A program made the position numbers and the translations under genes. From assembly GCA_037127255.1 (NCBI GenBank), contig JBANSL010000004.1, forward strand, positions 36,730,467 to 36,794,466: DNA of 64,000 nt, read 5' to 3'. This DNA is from Persicaria tinctoria. Taxonomy: Eukaryota > Streptophyta > Magnoliopsida > Caryophyllales > Polygonaceae. Under the pieces are notes generated by a model. The model did no database searches, was not told where the DNA came from, and saw only the letters and a program-made list of their open reading frames with translations. This document shows, one piece after another, positions 20,790 through 32,607 of the stretch. Position 1 is the stretch's first letter. The number at the start of each line of letters is the position of its first letter.

Positions 20790-23270
20790 TGTTATTAGCA
20801 ATTTATATCACTTTATATTACCGTTGTGATGTGGAAATGTATGTTACACGTTGATTTAGATTATTTAGATGATTTATATAATGATACTAGCATCCGTGTT
20901 TATGTATTGGTTCAATTTCTTAGCTATTAAAGCACAACACTTCTCATTTATAATCTGATGTTTTTTCGTTTGATACACAACACCATTTGCTCGATGTAAA
21001 ATAAGATTTTGCAAATGATAGGTACTTTAATCATATACATTAGGATAAATGCCAAAATTAACATTTACAATTGTCATTTACAGATCAGTCCAAGAGGGGC
21101 ATAAATCTGCAGAAATACGAGCTAAAGGTACCCAAATACAAGTGGCAATCAGGCCTCCAACGGTCCAACCTCAGCTGCAAAACCAGTACCAATTCAGAAA
21201 CCCAGCAACATTTGAACACATGAAAACATCACAAACTCAGCCCCACAACATGCCCCATCTGTGCAAAAACTTCAGCTACAACAATACCACCAATTCCCAT
21301 CATGTTCACCTGTGAGAAGCAAATCAGTCCAGCAGATGGATATATAAAATGAGCAGGCTTGGTACCTCCAAGCAACCTTAACAATTCAAGCAACTTGAGC
21401 TCCGCTTCGATCAACTATGCAATTTAATAGGAGCTTAAAATGGGGATCTAATGAGGGTAAAGTAGGCTGTCATTCCGTAGAGATCTAGTGTAAATATCAA
21501 ACTCTTAATGTACTTTTCAAGTACTCTTAATGTACTTTTTTTCAAGTGGTTTATCAAACTCTAATTCTTTTTTGGTTTATGGTGTAACTATCTATCACAT
21601 ACACCTCAAGCTTGTGATCGAGCAAGCTAAATAAGCAACTAGCTGGTGATTGAACAAGCTGGAAGGGAATTAAGAGATTTGCAATATTAAGAACATTAGT
21701 AACAAATAGGTATGAGGTGTATGATGGCTAGCTAAATAAGATGTACCAGCATGTGTCTGTCCTCATTGACGCACACAAGTCTCACGAATATGTTCTTCAT
21801 ATATTTGTCCTATTCAAATCAAATAAAGAAAGTGTTTAAAATGCTCACTGGGGAGAGAAACCGAAATCCAGTATAGACAACTAATTATACCTACCTGTGA
21901 GTTTGAATGTGAAAGAAACGACAAAAGATTTCAATCTGTGAAATAGAGTGGACTTAAAATATGAAACAGACAATATCTAAAAGGCTTGAAATCAGAAGTA
22001 TAGATTCAACAATAAATGGAGAAAAAAAAGGCAAGCTATGGCTTGAATAAACCTGCAAACTGATAGAAGATTCGAATTGAACTTGGAAGTGAAGAACTAC
22101 CAGACAGAGGCAAGCTCTTCAAATTGAACTTAGAACAAGGACCAGAAGTCCATTTGAAGATTCGTATCAGCGAACTAAAAAACCTGCAAACTGTAATACA
22201 ACGAAATAAGTAACCTAACTATGCATATCTTTACCTTAAGGCCAATGGAAACTTTTCTAGCAGAATCGGGGAATAATTTAGATATTTAATTAATAGGAAC
22301 CAGACTATAGTAGAACATATTATCAATGGTAATAAAAATTACAAAACTAGAACAGATAATTTATAGTTTCTTGACCTTTTTTGGTGCATAGTTTCTCGCT
22401 TCTTATTTTTTTTCTTGGCATAAAAAATTCTCACCACTTCTTTCAATGACTTCTCTTCAGTATGCTCAATGATATAAACTAGCTCCGTTCTTCCCTATCA
22501 AGTTGGTGCTTCTCAGATATGCCCCTGCATAAACTAATATACATATCAAATAAGGAAACAAGAGAAGATGAGATTACAAATAAGAAAGCTAGTATAAGTA
22601 TAAAATAATATGGGAAAATAATTTGCATACAACATATAATTACATAAACAAAATATTCTAACAAAACCACAGGAGTGTCAAACTATATATTAAAGACTTA
22701 CTTGAATAATTAACCAAGATACTATAGACCAACTAGACAACTTCTTTATAAACTGACTTCCAAGCTCCAACAAGGGCAACAGATTCACATGATAAGGCAA
22801 GGATCAAGATATTATTATTTAGGATTCATAATTGAGAAATGAAATTACATAATTGGGTATACACCTAACTATGCTTATAAACTATTCATTTATGAAATAC
22901 GCCACATAAATTTTTCTAGTAACAAGAAAATAAAGAAACAAGGCATGATGTGAACGAACTTGCAGCTTCACTTCCATACGAGAAGATAAGGTGCTCACAT
23001 GACATATATCTTGAAGCGCAATGCACAAATAAGTAAAAGAAAAGTCACCAAGCCACTAAGTAAATGCATGAGAACCCAAGTGAAAGGCACCAAATTGCAA
23101 GACTTATAACTTGGAAAATCATATTAATAGCAAGAAAAGGTCTGCAAATAACAAATATTGAAGATCCTCAATCTAATGACTAATGGACAAAGATATAAAC
23201 ATGGACCTCTATAGAATAGAAGGCGTAGTTTTACGTGTGTACAGTAGTTAGAACAACCAATGTTCATGCT
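20790..23270. other. CACTA 1 interior, no gene recognised
   Basis: AT-rich sequence with only short frames. A stretch at 21049-21420 has balanced composition and short open frames on both strands but no motif I know. Confidence 0.35.
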
Positions 23271-23279
23271 ATTAGGGGT

Positions 23280-24220
23280 CACATTGTGCAGAGGTTCAAG
23301 CCTTAACCTTGAGCACTAACAAATTCACCTCCACCGTCACATTCAGCTCCAAAAGTCTCATGCCCATAAAGGCCATGCTCCCGAATAAGGAATCACTTCT
23401 TGTACATTAGAGCTGCGAACTTAGCCTAAACCATCAAACGAAACAACATTGATAAATTCTTCAAAGAGAAAGTGAATACACACATGAAGCCCAGATACGA
23501 GCTTGCTCCCTGCCCTATAATGACTGGAATCTAAAAGAAAAAGTTTATAGAAATCCTATATCAGTAACCTCCAAAGAGTTGAAACCCTAAACCCTAAATC
23601 ACTGGCTTCGAATTGAAAAGCAATTTCAACTAAATATAGTGAATAGAAAGCAATTCACTGACCTCTAGAGAAACCCTAAATCTTTCACAATGAAAAATCG
23701 AAGGGGGGAATTGATACAGGTAGGCGGTGGTAAGAGAGTAGTGTGGGAGGTGGTGCGAGAGAGGCGGCGAACGGTGAGAGAATAAGAGTCGACTGTCTGA
23801 TATGAGATAGAGAGTGGGCGAAATTGGAGAGAGGCAGGGGTGACAGTATTGCCGAAGAACAGAGGAGCGAGAATGGGAGAGGGGCAAGGGTGTCGAGTGA
23901 GTCGCCGACGAGGAGGTGGTGGATGGAGTCGCCGGTGGCTTCAATCGCATGGGGTTTCGGGAGAAAGAGGGGATCTCGGATCTGGAGGGAGAGAAGGAGG
24001 AGAAATTGAGGATGAAAGTAGGGATCGAGAAAAAGGAGAGGTGACGGCGACGGTGGTGGCGGCAGTCGCCGTGGCAGTGGCGGTGGCGAGGATGACTGTG
24101 AGAGAGGAGATGAGTGGGAGTGGCTCTTGAGCGATGGACGGAGGAGGAGCTGAGTGAGGATAGGTAGATAGGAACTAGGAAGGCCGGCCGGGTGTTGAAA
24201 TTAAGTATGGGTGGGTCCGC
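23280..24220 (-). pseudogene. Possible captured host gene 5' region in CACTA 1
   Basis: On the minus strand, 23630-24220 is GC-rich and low-complexity (Ser/His/Pro-rich when translated), like a 5' untranslated region or first exon. It is followed by AT-rich sequence with possible intron borders. Near 23290-23400 one frame reads REHGLYGHETFGAECDGGGE, which has protein-like composition. I do not recognise the gene. Confidence 0.3.
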
Positions 24221-25539
24221 GGGTGTACAAATTTTTTCTAATTGTTTCTTCGCGCGTTTCAAATTCAAAATTGCGCCTTTTTTTTTAATGAATAATTTAA
24301 AATCGGTCAAAAAATTTAACTGATGTCTAATTATTTTTCAACATCGCAAATTTAAAAACTGATATAAAATAATAATTTAACATCTGGTGTTTCTTTGACA
24401 GACTTAAATCATATGATGTCTAATTGCAGTATTCTAGTAGTGACCCTAACACGGTCAAGATTCAACCTAATAGTAGCATTAAGATTAAGGATTAACCAGG
24501 ATACATGCAACACCAAGCTACGAGTCAGCATTCAACATGTAATTGATTCTCTACACACCAATTTAGTCATACGAGTCCTAAAGGGATATGATTGCCACTT
24601 GGGTTATGGTTCGCTACGAGGAATCTACAAAATCCTAGCAATAATCTCAACTAGTTGTACGGACTAGAAGAAATCAACAATAATCGAAAAAGAATCAATA
24701 CGAATCAATAGGAATAGAACAAGAATAGAAATCTCACAACTTTATCAAACCAAAGCTTCAATCCATAGACGAAACGGAAGAGTTTAGCACACCATGGCCA
24801 TGGATGCTCTTCTCTAGGGTTCTCTCAATTGATAGTCTCCAAGTGGATAAACTAATGAATTAGATCCCTCAAATAAAACCCTAAAACTTCCTTAAAAGGC
24901 CTCAAAAGAGTCGGTCAAATAATAATTCTCAAAAATAATTAAAGAGATAAAAAGTCCTTTAACAGATTCGGCGTTTCTGCATAGGTCGCGGGGCAGCCAA
25001 CCCAGGCCGCGGGGCGGCCAGGCGATTGCGAAATCCTTCGTCAGAGCTACGGGCCACGGGGCGGTTTCCTTAGCCGTTGGGCGGCTGTTACTGTTCGCAG
25101 AAACTTTTCCTCTTCGAATTTGGTCTTAATGTCAACACAAAAGTGGTAGATCTCGGAAAGAGCTTTCCAACGCATGGTTATAATAGTCAATCAGACCACC
25201 GAGGCCTCCAAAAAGTGCGAAACAAGTTCAGCATGTCTGGCGACAACTTCTGCCGACTTGTTCTTCACTTAGGCTCCCTAACTTCGATTCCGCTCCCGAG
25301 CTCTTCACTTTTCCTCCTCCTCTTCACACTTCCTTCATCCATGAGCTTCCTCATTCCTCGTCGGATCCACATATACCTGAAATAATCCATAAAAGCGTGT
25401 AGATTCCGACTCTACCAACAAAACAAGTATAAATGCAATTATAGCCTAAACCATGCATTATATACATCTAAATCATGATAAATGCATCCTAATATGCCTA
25501 CCTAAATTCATGCTATCAAATTCAACCACACTTAAGCCT

Positions 25540-25557
25540 TTGCTTGTCCTCAAGCAA
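25540..25557 (-). promoter_or_regulatory. LTR-proximal hairpin, element C
   Basis: TTGCTTG / CAAGCAA stem with loop TCCT, 21 bases from the 3' LTR, beside TTAAGTGTGG on the element strand. Confidence 0.6.
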
Positions 25558-26918
25558 TTAAAACCAAAATCAAATCAACACCCCACAGACAAGCAATCCA
25601 TGTAATAACTTTGGTGAAACACTTAAAAGCTCAAAATAGGGAAATAAAGATTGACAATTAACATCATAACATGTATAGGTGCAATCCAAGGAATAAAGCA
25701 AGCATATTCATTCAACCTCACCAGGAAAATGTGTTTTCACTCTCGCTCATATGTTTAGGGTTAAACATTAACGCTCAAACTCAATCCTTGAAAACTTAGT
25801 TACAACAAAATTGCGACAGTGGTCTAAATCTCCACCGCTAGTGACTTCACATGTAACCAAAATCATGAGGTCTTTCTATGGGTTGTAATGGGGTCATGGT
25901 AGGAACATAGAGTATGGAAATTATTTAGGTTATGTGGTGCTAAAAATCCGGGAAAATGGATTAGTAAAGAACCAGAAAAACACCAACACCAAAACACTTC
26001 ATATACCATTCCAATAAAATGCACTCCTTCACAATACAGTGCAAGCATACTTCTTAAATAGCCACGCAAACTCATTCCTTGACTTTTTTCTTTTGATAAT
26101 GATTTTTTTCTTTTCTTTCTTTTTATTTTCTTGACTTTTACCCCTAAGTGAATTTTATCCTGCTTAGGTCCCAAGTAATAAGCACATAAAAACCATCTCT
26201 ATGAAGTACAAATGAATCACCCAACATAATTTCTCAACTCAAAGCAACTCCATCAACACATCATGATATTCACCAACTCTTCTCCTAATTCCCGGATGGG
26301 TCAGGCTAATCATTGGCTAGGAAAATTTTGTGGAGCTAACAAAATAGGCTTATAAGGCTCAAATTGGCTTCAAGCAAAGGATAATCTGTACGGGTGGATA
26401 GTGTATATTATGGCTAAAAGAAAATCATGCCTCAATCACTTTAAGGTTACATGCAAAAATCAAATAAATGCAGCCTCAATAAAGATATCTAAACGCAATT
26501 TAAAGAGGATGTAATCAAGGAGAGTATTCACACACAAAGAAACTAGAGGACATATATGTGTAGTCCCAATGAGGCCAAAACAACTCACAAGGTCAATTTG
26601 TTAGAACTTCAATACCACTTAAATTCCAAAGACTATACATGCTCAATTTTCTCATCAATCGTGTTCCCAAAAAGTCTATAAAACAATTCAAAGTTTCAAA
26701 CACTTCATGCAAGTCATGGGGCACATGATAAGATAAATATAGAGGACAAGTAACCTAGATGGGAAAATAAGACCTAAAGTGTATGCAATGCATGATATTT
26801 TTGGATTTTTTTTTTAACAAATGCAATATATGAGTAAAAATAAATATGAAAACATAAATAAACATGATATGCAAAATATATCTATATGCAATGAAATCCC
26901 TCCCCCACACTTAAATCT

Positions 26919-26936
26919 TTCATTGTCCTCAATGAA
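26919..26936 (-). promoter_or_regulatory. Internal hairpin, element C
   Basis: TTCATTG / CAATGAA stem, loop TCCT (AGGA on the element strand), next to TTTAAGTGTGGGGGAGGG. X has the same stem with loop AGAA. Confidence 0.6.
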
Positions 26937-27267
26937 TATAAATAAAAAACAACAAAAGATCAAAATCTGAAGGAAAGAGAGAAAACTGACATGCTAATTG
27001 TAGGGTTGGTAGGTCTGGGAGGGGAGGTGAGGAGAGGAAACTGTCAGTCCCGTCAGAGGCCGCGGGGCGGCCCGTACAAGCCGTAGGGCAGCCTCTTCCA
27101 TTTTCAGCTTTCAGTCTGCAGTGTTAGTGCCCCACGAAATATGCCAAAACCAAACTAATTCTATGAAATTTAAGAAAAAGAAATCTAGAACTACTTACCT
27201 TGGGTTGCCTCCCAAGTAACGCCTTTGTTTTATGTCATCGGCATGACTTATTCTCAATCTTAATTCC

Positions 27268-27912
27268 TTACATATCAGACATCGTCAAGGCCCTCAGTAG
27301 CCTATCATATTCCCGTGCACACATCTTCCACAAGACATCATAGCAAACTTCTTCGAGAGCCACAGAAATCGGCTCGGTAAATGATTCCTTGATAGGCAAG
27401 TCAGGGATGATTTCTTCCGATGAAATAGGAGCCAAAACACATGGACCCTCATGCGTGCACTCAAGAGACTCCATGCCAGGGAGCATCGGACTCTCATCGA
27501 TCAAACCATCATTGTTTGTGTCTTGGCTTTCATCATATTGAGGAATAAAGCATTGCTCTACTACCAACTCACTCACCGATTGATTAAGTTGGTTCAATTG
27601 TTCCTCAATTCGCTCCATCCTTTTAAGCACTTGCTCCAACATAACCTGGCGTGTGAAAGCTTCTTTCTGCTCCACCTGGTGACCCATGTAGCAGAAAAAA
27701 TCCCACATCTCTGATAAATTAAAACTCGCAAAGCCTCCGTTACTCATAGACTCAGCAAGTTCTTTGGTCTCAGGATTCATGCCCTCAAGTACACAATCAA
27801 CCATATCTTGCAAACCATCTTGGTAACCCCGTGCATAACGGGCGTCCAATAAATTATGCACTCTTGTGAAATAATGGTGAAAATTTTCCCCTTGACTCTG
27901 CAATAATCTCAT
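27268..27912 (-). CDS. gag-like ORF of element C
   Basis: An open frame of 214 codons from the ATG at 27912, about 110 bp inside the primer site. The N-terminal half has a gag-core look (GENFHHYFTRVHNLLDARYA, then CVLEGMNPETKELAESM), then a coiled-coil-like stretch near residues 90-115 (RMERIEEQLNQLNQSVSEL). The C-terminal half is acidic. There is no zinc knuckle and no protease. It is shorter than a normal gag and may be a remnant adapted for packaging. Identification as gag rests on position and weak similarity. Confidence 0.55.
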   Translation of the reverse strand: MRLLQSQGENFHHYFTRVHNLLDARYARGYQDGLQDMVDCVLEGMNPETKELAESMSNGGFASFNLSEMWDFFCYMGHQVEQKEAFTRQVMLEQVLKRMERIEEQLNQLNQSVSELVVEQCFIPQYDESQDTNNDGLIDESPMLPGMESLECTHEGPCVLAPISSEEIIPDLPIKESFTEPISVALEEVCYDVLWKMCAREYDRLLRALTMSDM

Positions 27913-28022
27913 CTTAAAATGTTAGTAGTAAGGATGTCGTGAACCGTAAGATAGGTTCACAACAAAGTTAAGTTATATACAAAAATTGATAAACACACAA
28001 AACTAAGAAATAAACTTTGATT

Positions 28023-28039
28023 CCCCGGCAACGGCGCCA
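28023..28039 (-). other. Primer binding site, tRNA-Asp type, element C
   Basis: CCCCGGCAACGGCGCCA on the plus strand, identical to the site in A, 3 bases from the LTR edge. Confidence 0.9.
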
Positions 28040-28042
28040 ATT

Positions 28043-29473
28043 TGATAGGAGGAAACTGTCGTTGTTCCTATCAAAGTATAACTCAAACCTACAAACTAGT
28101 ATAGTAAGCAAGTAAGAGGTCGATCCCACAGATAATCAAGTATTCATAAGCAATGTATATTTACCAATTAGTAGGAAAGAGGGGTTTTGGTGATTGAAGA
28201 TGAGAAAATAAATTATAAACAAGTTAGTAGAGATAACAATTGAGAAAATAGTTCCATCTATAAACATCCACTTTAGTTTGGTTGATTGATCATCGATTCT
28301 TCTTCAAATTCTCTTCTCATCCTATTATTGTTCCTGTCCTGATCTTGTGTAAATTACTATTCCTACGAGTCCTAGTATAACCCTTACGAATTAGATAACC
28401 CTAACACGGTCAAGATTCAACCTAATAGTAGCATTAAGATTAAGGATTAACCAGGATATATGCAACACCAAGCTACGAGTCAGCATTCAACATGTAATTG
28501 ATTCTCTACACACCAATTTAGTCATACGAGTCCTAAAGGGATATGATTGCCACTTGGGTTAAGGTTCGTTACGAGGAATCTACAAAATCCTAGCAATAAT
28601 CTCAACTAGTTGTACGGACTAGAAGAAATCAACAATAATCGAAAAAGAATCAATACGAATCAATAGGAATAGAACAAGAATAGAAATCTCACAACTTTAT
28701 CAAACCAAAGCTTAAATCCATAGACGAAACGGAAGAGTTTAGCACTCCATGGCCATGGAGGCTCTTCTCTAGGGCTCTCTCAATTGATAGTCTCCAAGTG
28801 GATAAACTAATGAATTAGATCCCTCAAATGAAACCCTAAAACTTCCTTAAAAGGCCTCAAAAGAGTCGATCAAATAATAATTCTCAAAAATAATTAAAGA
28901 GATAAAAAGTCCTTTAACAGATTCGGCGTTTCTGCATAGGCCGCGGGGCAGCTAACCCAGGCCGCGGGGCGGCCAGGCGATTGCGAAATCCTTCGTCAGA
29001 GCTACGGGCCGCGGGGCGGTTTCCTTGACCGCGGGGCGGCTTTTACTGTTCACAGAAACTTTTCCTCTTCGAATTTGGTCTCGATGTCAACACGAAAGTT
29101 GTAGATCTCGGAAAGAGCTTTCCAACGCATGGTTATAATAGTCAATCGGACCACCGAGGCCTCCAGAAAGTGCGAAACAAGTTCAGCATGTCTGGCGACA
29201 ACTTCTGCCGACTTGTTCTTCACTTAGGCTCTCTAACTTCGATTCCGCTCCCGTGCTCTTCACTTTTCCTCCTCCTCTTCACTCTTCCTTCATCCATGAG
29301 CTTCCTCATTCCTCGTCGGATCCACATATACCTGAAATAATCCTTAAAAGCGTGTAGATTCCGACTCTACCAACAAAACAAGTATAAATGCAATTCTAGC
29401 CTAAACCATGCATTATATACATCTAAATCATGATAAATGCATCCTAATATGCCTACCTAAATGCGTGCTATCA
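28043..29473 (-). repeat. 5' LTR of element C
   Basis: 1431 bp, uninterrupted. The CCGCGGGGCGGC array lies at 28937-29045 (four clear copies). Next to it at about 29085-29150 is the block shared with LTRs of B, E and F. Confidence 0.92.
28937..29045. repeat. CCGCGGGGCGGC array, C 5' LTR
   Basis: Four to five copies of a GC-rich near-palindrome within 110 bp of otherwise AT-rich LTR, in the position where A, B and F carry their TCGA arrays. Confidence 0.8.
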
Positions 29474-30700
29474 CTCCTCAAGGATGGTTTGCATGTCATC
29501 CTTCTTACCTTCTCCGTCAGGGTGACCAGGAGCCCTGTAGGGAGGGGGGTTCTGATGCTGGGGCTGGCGATAGTAGCTCCATTTCTGGTTCTGATGTGGC
29601 CCTGAGTAGTGTCCCCCAACATACCTTACCTCCTCATGGGTTTCTGCTTGTTATACTTGATCGACGTGTGGGCACGCAGTAGTGTTGTGCCTCACAGACC
29701 CACATTCCAAACAAGGTTGATTTTTGGAGAGGAATTTAACTTGTTTGGTAAGACGACGTACCTGGTCATTCTGGAATTGCTCCCTGATGTCTGGATCAAC
29801 CTCCTTTGATGGCACATACAACGACATAGATGGGGCAGGCCTTTCATACCTTTCGTCGAAAGCGGTCGCAGAAGTCCCATAAGTGTTGTCGTAGTTTGTC
29901 AGCGTCTCAAATACCTCCCATGCATGGCGTGGAGTGTATCCAAGATACTCATAGTTGGTGTAGTTGTTGATCTGGTCCTTAGTAGGTGCATCCAGGAAGT
30001 TAAAGATGATCTCATGGATGACGTAGGGCGGTTGGCCATGAGTAGGACAGGATTTCAAAAGCCTCTTGTAGCGCTCCTAGACTTGTGCTAGTGGTTCCCC
30101 TGGCTTTTGTCTGAAAGCCGTAATTTGTTGTCTGAGAGCAGCTGTCTTTGCAGGAGGAGATAACTTGTTGAGGAACAAGTTCTGTAGCTCATTCGAAGTG
30201 CGAATTGATCGTGCAGGCAATCCTTCCAGCCATTGTTGGGCTATTCCTGCAAGGGACCAACGAAAAGCCTTTAGTTTCAAGTATTCAAGATTAGCACCAT
30301 CAGCTATAGCTTCGCATAAGTCTATAAAAGTGGTGACATGCTCTAAAGGACATTCATTAATTCTTCCCCTAAATTGACTCCTTCGAATTTCAGTAATAAA
30401 AGAAGGACGAATTTCATAGTTAATAGCGGGAAGAATGATCGCTGATTCTGGAACTTCCATAGTAAGATGCAGATATTCTTTTGCGTTGGCCGGTATATGC
30501 CCCATCCGCTCCTCAATTTCCCTTCTCGCGTTGACCTTGCGATCTACCCTTGCTTCCCACCGCTGCTGGTTCTGTGTATATTCCGCCTCTCGTCGGGCGT
30601 GTTCAGCTTCTCTGGTGGTGAATGCCTCAATTTGTCGGCGGAGTTGCTCAAGCTCCTGTGCAGGTGTGAGATGACCCACGTTCTCGTTGGATGTTGACAT
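29474..30700 (-). pseudogene. 5' part of gag of element B
   Basis: It starts with ATG at 30700. It has a Glu/Arg-rich helical N-terminus (AQELEQLRRQIEAFTTREAE), then CPLEHVTTFIDLC, WSLAGIAQQWLEGL and FLNKLSPPAKT, as in A. A stop at 30077-30079 sits at the same Trp codon as the A stop. The second frame, 29651-30058, carries the zinc knuckle CLECGSVRHNTTAC. The frame is damaged after 29650, and element C cuts gag at 29474. Confidence 0.85.
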
Positions 30701-30888
30701 GAGTCTCCTCCTAAGCCTTTGCTGAAGATGGAAAAACCGCTTAGGCTCGAGAATTGGGTCTATAGGCGCGCGATCAGTTCTTCACATGCACATGAAAAGC
30801 AAAAAGAAAAAGCAAGTAAAAAGGAATTAAAAATAAAAACAAATATAAAGAAAAGAAATAGAACTAAAAAGGGCACGATTGATGGCTT

Positions 30889-30905
30889 CCCCGGGAACGG
30901 AGCCA
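30889..30905 (-). other. Degraded tRNA-Asp primer site, element B
   Basis: CCCCGGGAACGGAGCCA, two mismatches from the A and C sites. The two changes are not of the CpG-decay type. Confidence 0.75.
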
Positions 30906-31934
30906 ATTTGTTGTTGCAGGAGGATAGTCAAGTATGAAATATAAATAAAATATAAACCAAACTGACTCTTTGTCTCAGCAAATAAATACAAGACTTCCTC
31001 CCGTTGTAGTAGAAGGTAGTCAGGATCGTATCCACGAGGAAGCGTGTCAGCGCCCTCCTTTTCAGTTCCAAATCTCAGCGAAATCGACCAGAAGCGTACT
31101 CAACTTCGAGTAAGGTACTCGACTTCGACTAGGTTGTCGACTAAAAACAGAAACAGAAACAAAACAGCAAACGAAAACCAACAGAAAGTACTCGACCTCG
31201 ACTGATCCTACTCGACGTCGACCAAGTCGTACTCGACGTCGACCAAGCTTTGTCGATTTCGAGTGAAAACAAAAACAAAAACCGAAACTTTAAATTGCAC
31301 AAATCTGAAAGTAAACACAAAATTTATAATAAAAAATCAATAAACTAAAGCACTTCCAAGATCAGGGTTTCAACACCGCAACGATAACCATGCAAAGTAA
31401 CACATAAAGGCATAAAAGATCATGCTTTTCATCAAATAACTTTCGTTATTAACAAATAGGAATATAGAGGCTTTCGCATAAACTCTAATCGTTACCAACC
31501 CTTTTTCACATAATTAACCCAAGTTGCATTAAGATCACTTTCGTTACAATAACACAAACAAGGATCACCTTCAACTTTCGCAAAAGAATCATGCTCATAG
31601 GGATAGAAGACGAATTGCATCAAAAGATTGTACACTAGTACATATATACCCTTTTATGGCATTTAAAAAATGCCATAAAAGCGTAAACATGGCGTTTTTC
31701 AACGCCATGCCTCAACGCCGTCGAAACCGACGTCGTCTTTTAGTCAACCTTTTCATGGCGTTTTGGCAAACGCCATAGAAAACCAAACCATGGCGTTTTT
31801 TAAACGCCGTCGATGTCTTTTAAAAAATAAAAAAAATTCAAAAGTTGTACAATCCATGGCATTTTAAAAACGCCATGGATTTGCATTTATTTAAAAAATA
31901 TATATAATCAAAATATAGCAATTACACTGCTCGA

Positions 31935-32040
31935 TCAGTTACTAAAAGAACTGCAATCATCTCTTCAAAGTCCAAACCCATTGCCTGTATCGTCTTCCCT
32001 AAACCCATCTCATCACGAGCCAAGAAAACCAAACCACGTA
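31935..32040 (-). pseudogene. INO80: Second copy of an INO80 ATP-binding exon
   Basis: The minus strand again encodes [12 protein letters not shown], the Walker A motif of Snf2-type ATPases, but with diverged flanks. The same exon occurs at 32128-32205, so part of the captured gene was duplicated inside the CACTA element. Confidence 0.75.
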
Positions 32041-32127
32041 TTCTTTTCCTGCACCACGAACCATCAACTGTCTATAAAGCCTCTCCAAAGTAAATTGTTA
32101 GAGTGTTATGTAACTTCTTTTACCTCA

Positions 32128-32205
32128 GCTAAATGAGCCAAGAACGCCATTGCTTGTATCGTCTTCCCTAAACCCATCTCATCAGCAAGGATACCATTAA
32201 GGCCT
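32128..32205 (-). pseudogene. INO80: INO80 exon with Walker A motif
   Basis: The minus strand reads [19 protein letters not shown] then AFLAHLAE, the first ATPase motif of INO80, followed by a GTAAAA splice donor. INO80 is the ATPase of the INO80 chromatin-remodelling complex. Only this first motif is present; the rest of the ATPase and the helicase C-lobe are missing. Confidence 0.85.
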
Positions 32206-32343
32206 TGATGAACAGAAACAAAGAGGAGTTTTTAAATCCAGTGAAATTATAAGTAAGAAAACTTAGTAAGATATAACACTCCAACTAAAAGGATGTAGAA
32301 GAAACATGAGATTCAGCAAAGTACTCAAGCTATTGACAAACAC

Positions 32344-32541
32344 CTATTCATAGCAGTTAACCAACCACTGGAGGCCCTTCAGCTGGTATTCTTTGAGTGA
32401 ACCTCTGAATAGTGAAGGTGTTTGCACGGTTGATGTTACCGGCATCGTTGATCTGATAACCATGCATTTTTTAAGGATATGAATGATCCGTATACAAAAT
32501 TTCCATATACCAAACGCCATATAATTATAATCATAAGACAA
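32344..32541 (-). pseudogene. INO80: INO80 exon before the ATPase
   Basis: Contains STMPVTSTVQTPSLFRG and LKEYQLKGLQWLVNCYE, matching plant INO80 just N-terminal to the Walker A exon. Exon order and strand agree with the neighbours, with intron-like AT-rich DNA between. Confidence 0.85.
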
Positions 32542-32607
32542 AATTAAATGACACTCACGGGGGGACTAAATCAATATTGCTAGTGCCAGCAATAGAGGTA
32601 TCTTGTT

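Larger units (their letters stand above)
20450..24442. mobile_element. CACTA element 1, non-autonomous
   Basis: 3993 bp with ends CACTACTAGAAAA and TTCTAGTAGTG and a 3-bp duplication ACC at 20447-20449 and 24443-24445. The empty site is in the other C LTR near 28400. Subterminal palindromic repeats of an ACATC ... GATGT type crowd both ends (20470-20780 and 24290-24420). No TNP2-type transposase is visible. The interior may contain captured host DNA (23280-24220). Confidence 0.92.
20094..25518 (-). repeat. 3' LTR of element C, interrupted by a CACTA element
   Basis: Parts 20094-20449 and 24443-25518 together match the other LTR (1431 bp). The CCGCGGGGCGGC array lies at 24983-25090; here several copies have mutated (CACGGGGCGG, GTTGGGCGG), consistent with loss of CpG. 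Confidence 0.9.
25519..27267 (-). other. 3' noncoding region of element C
   Basis: No gene. It is related to the X 3' region at 1-1283. It contains two hairpin modules, a small CCGCGGGGCGGCC pair at 27055-27100, and a GTAAGT donor-like sequence with a TTGGG / CCCAA hairpin at 27192-27215, also found in X. Confidence 0.65.
20094..29473 (-). mobile_element. Element C: non-autonomous gag-only LTR element
   Basis: LTRs (20094-25518, interrupted, and 28043-29473) begin TGATAGGAGG and end CTATCA. The duplication CTCCT is perfect at 20089-20093 and 29474-29478. The tRNA-Asp primer site at 28023-28039 marks the right LTR as 5'. The 2.5-kb interior holds one gag-like ORF and a noncoding tail homologous to that of X. 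It fits the terminal-repeat retrotransposon with GAG (TR-GAG) class. Confidence 0.9.
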
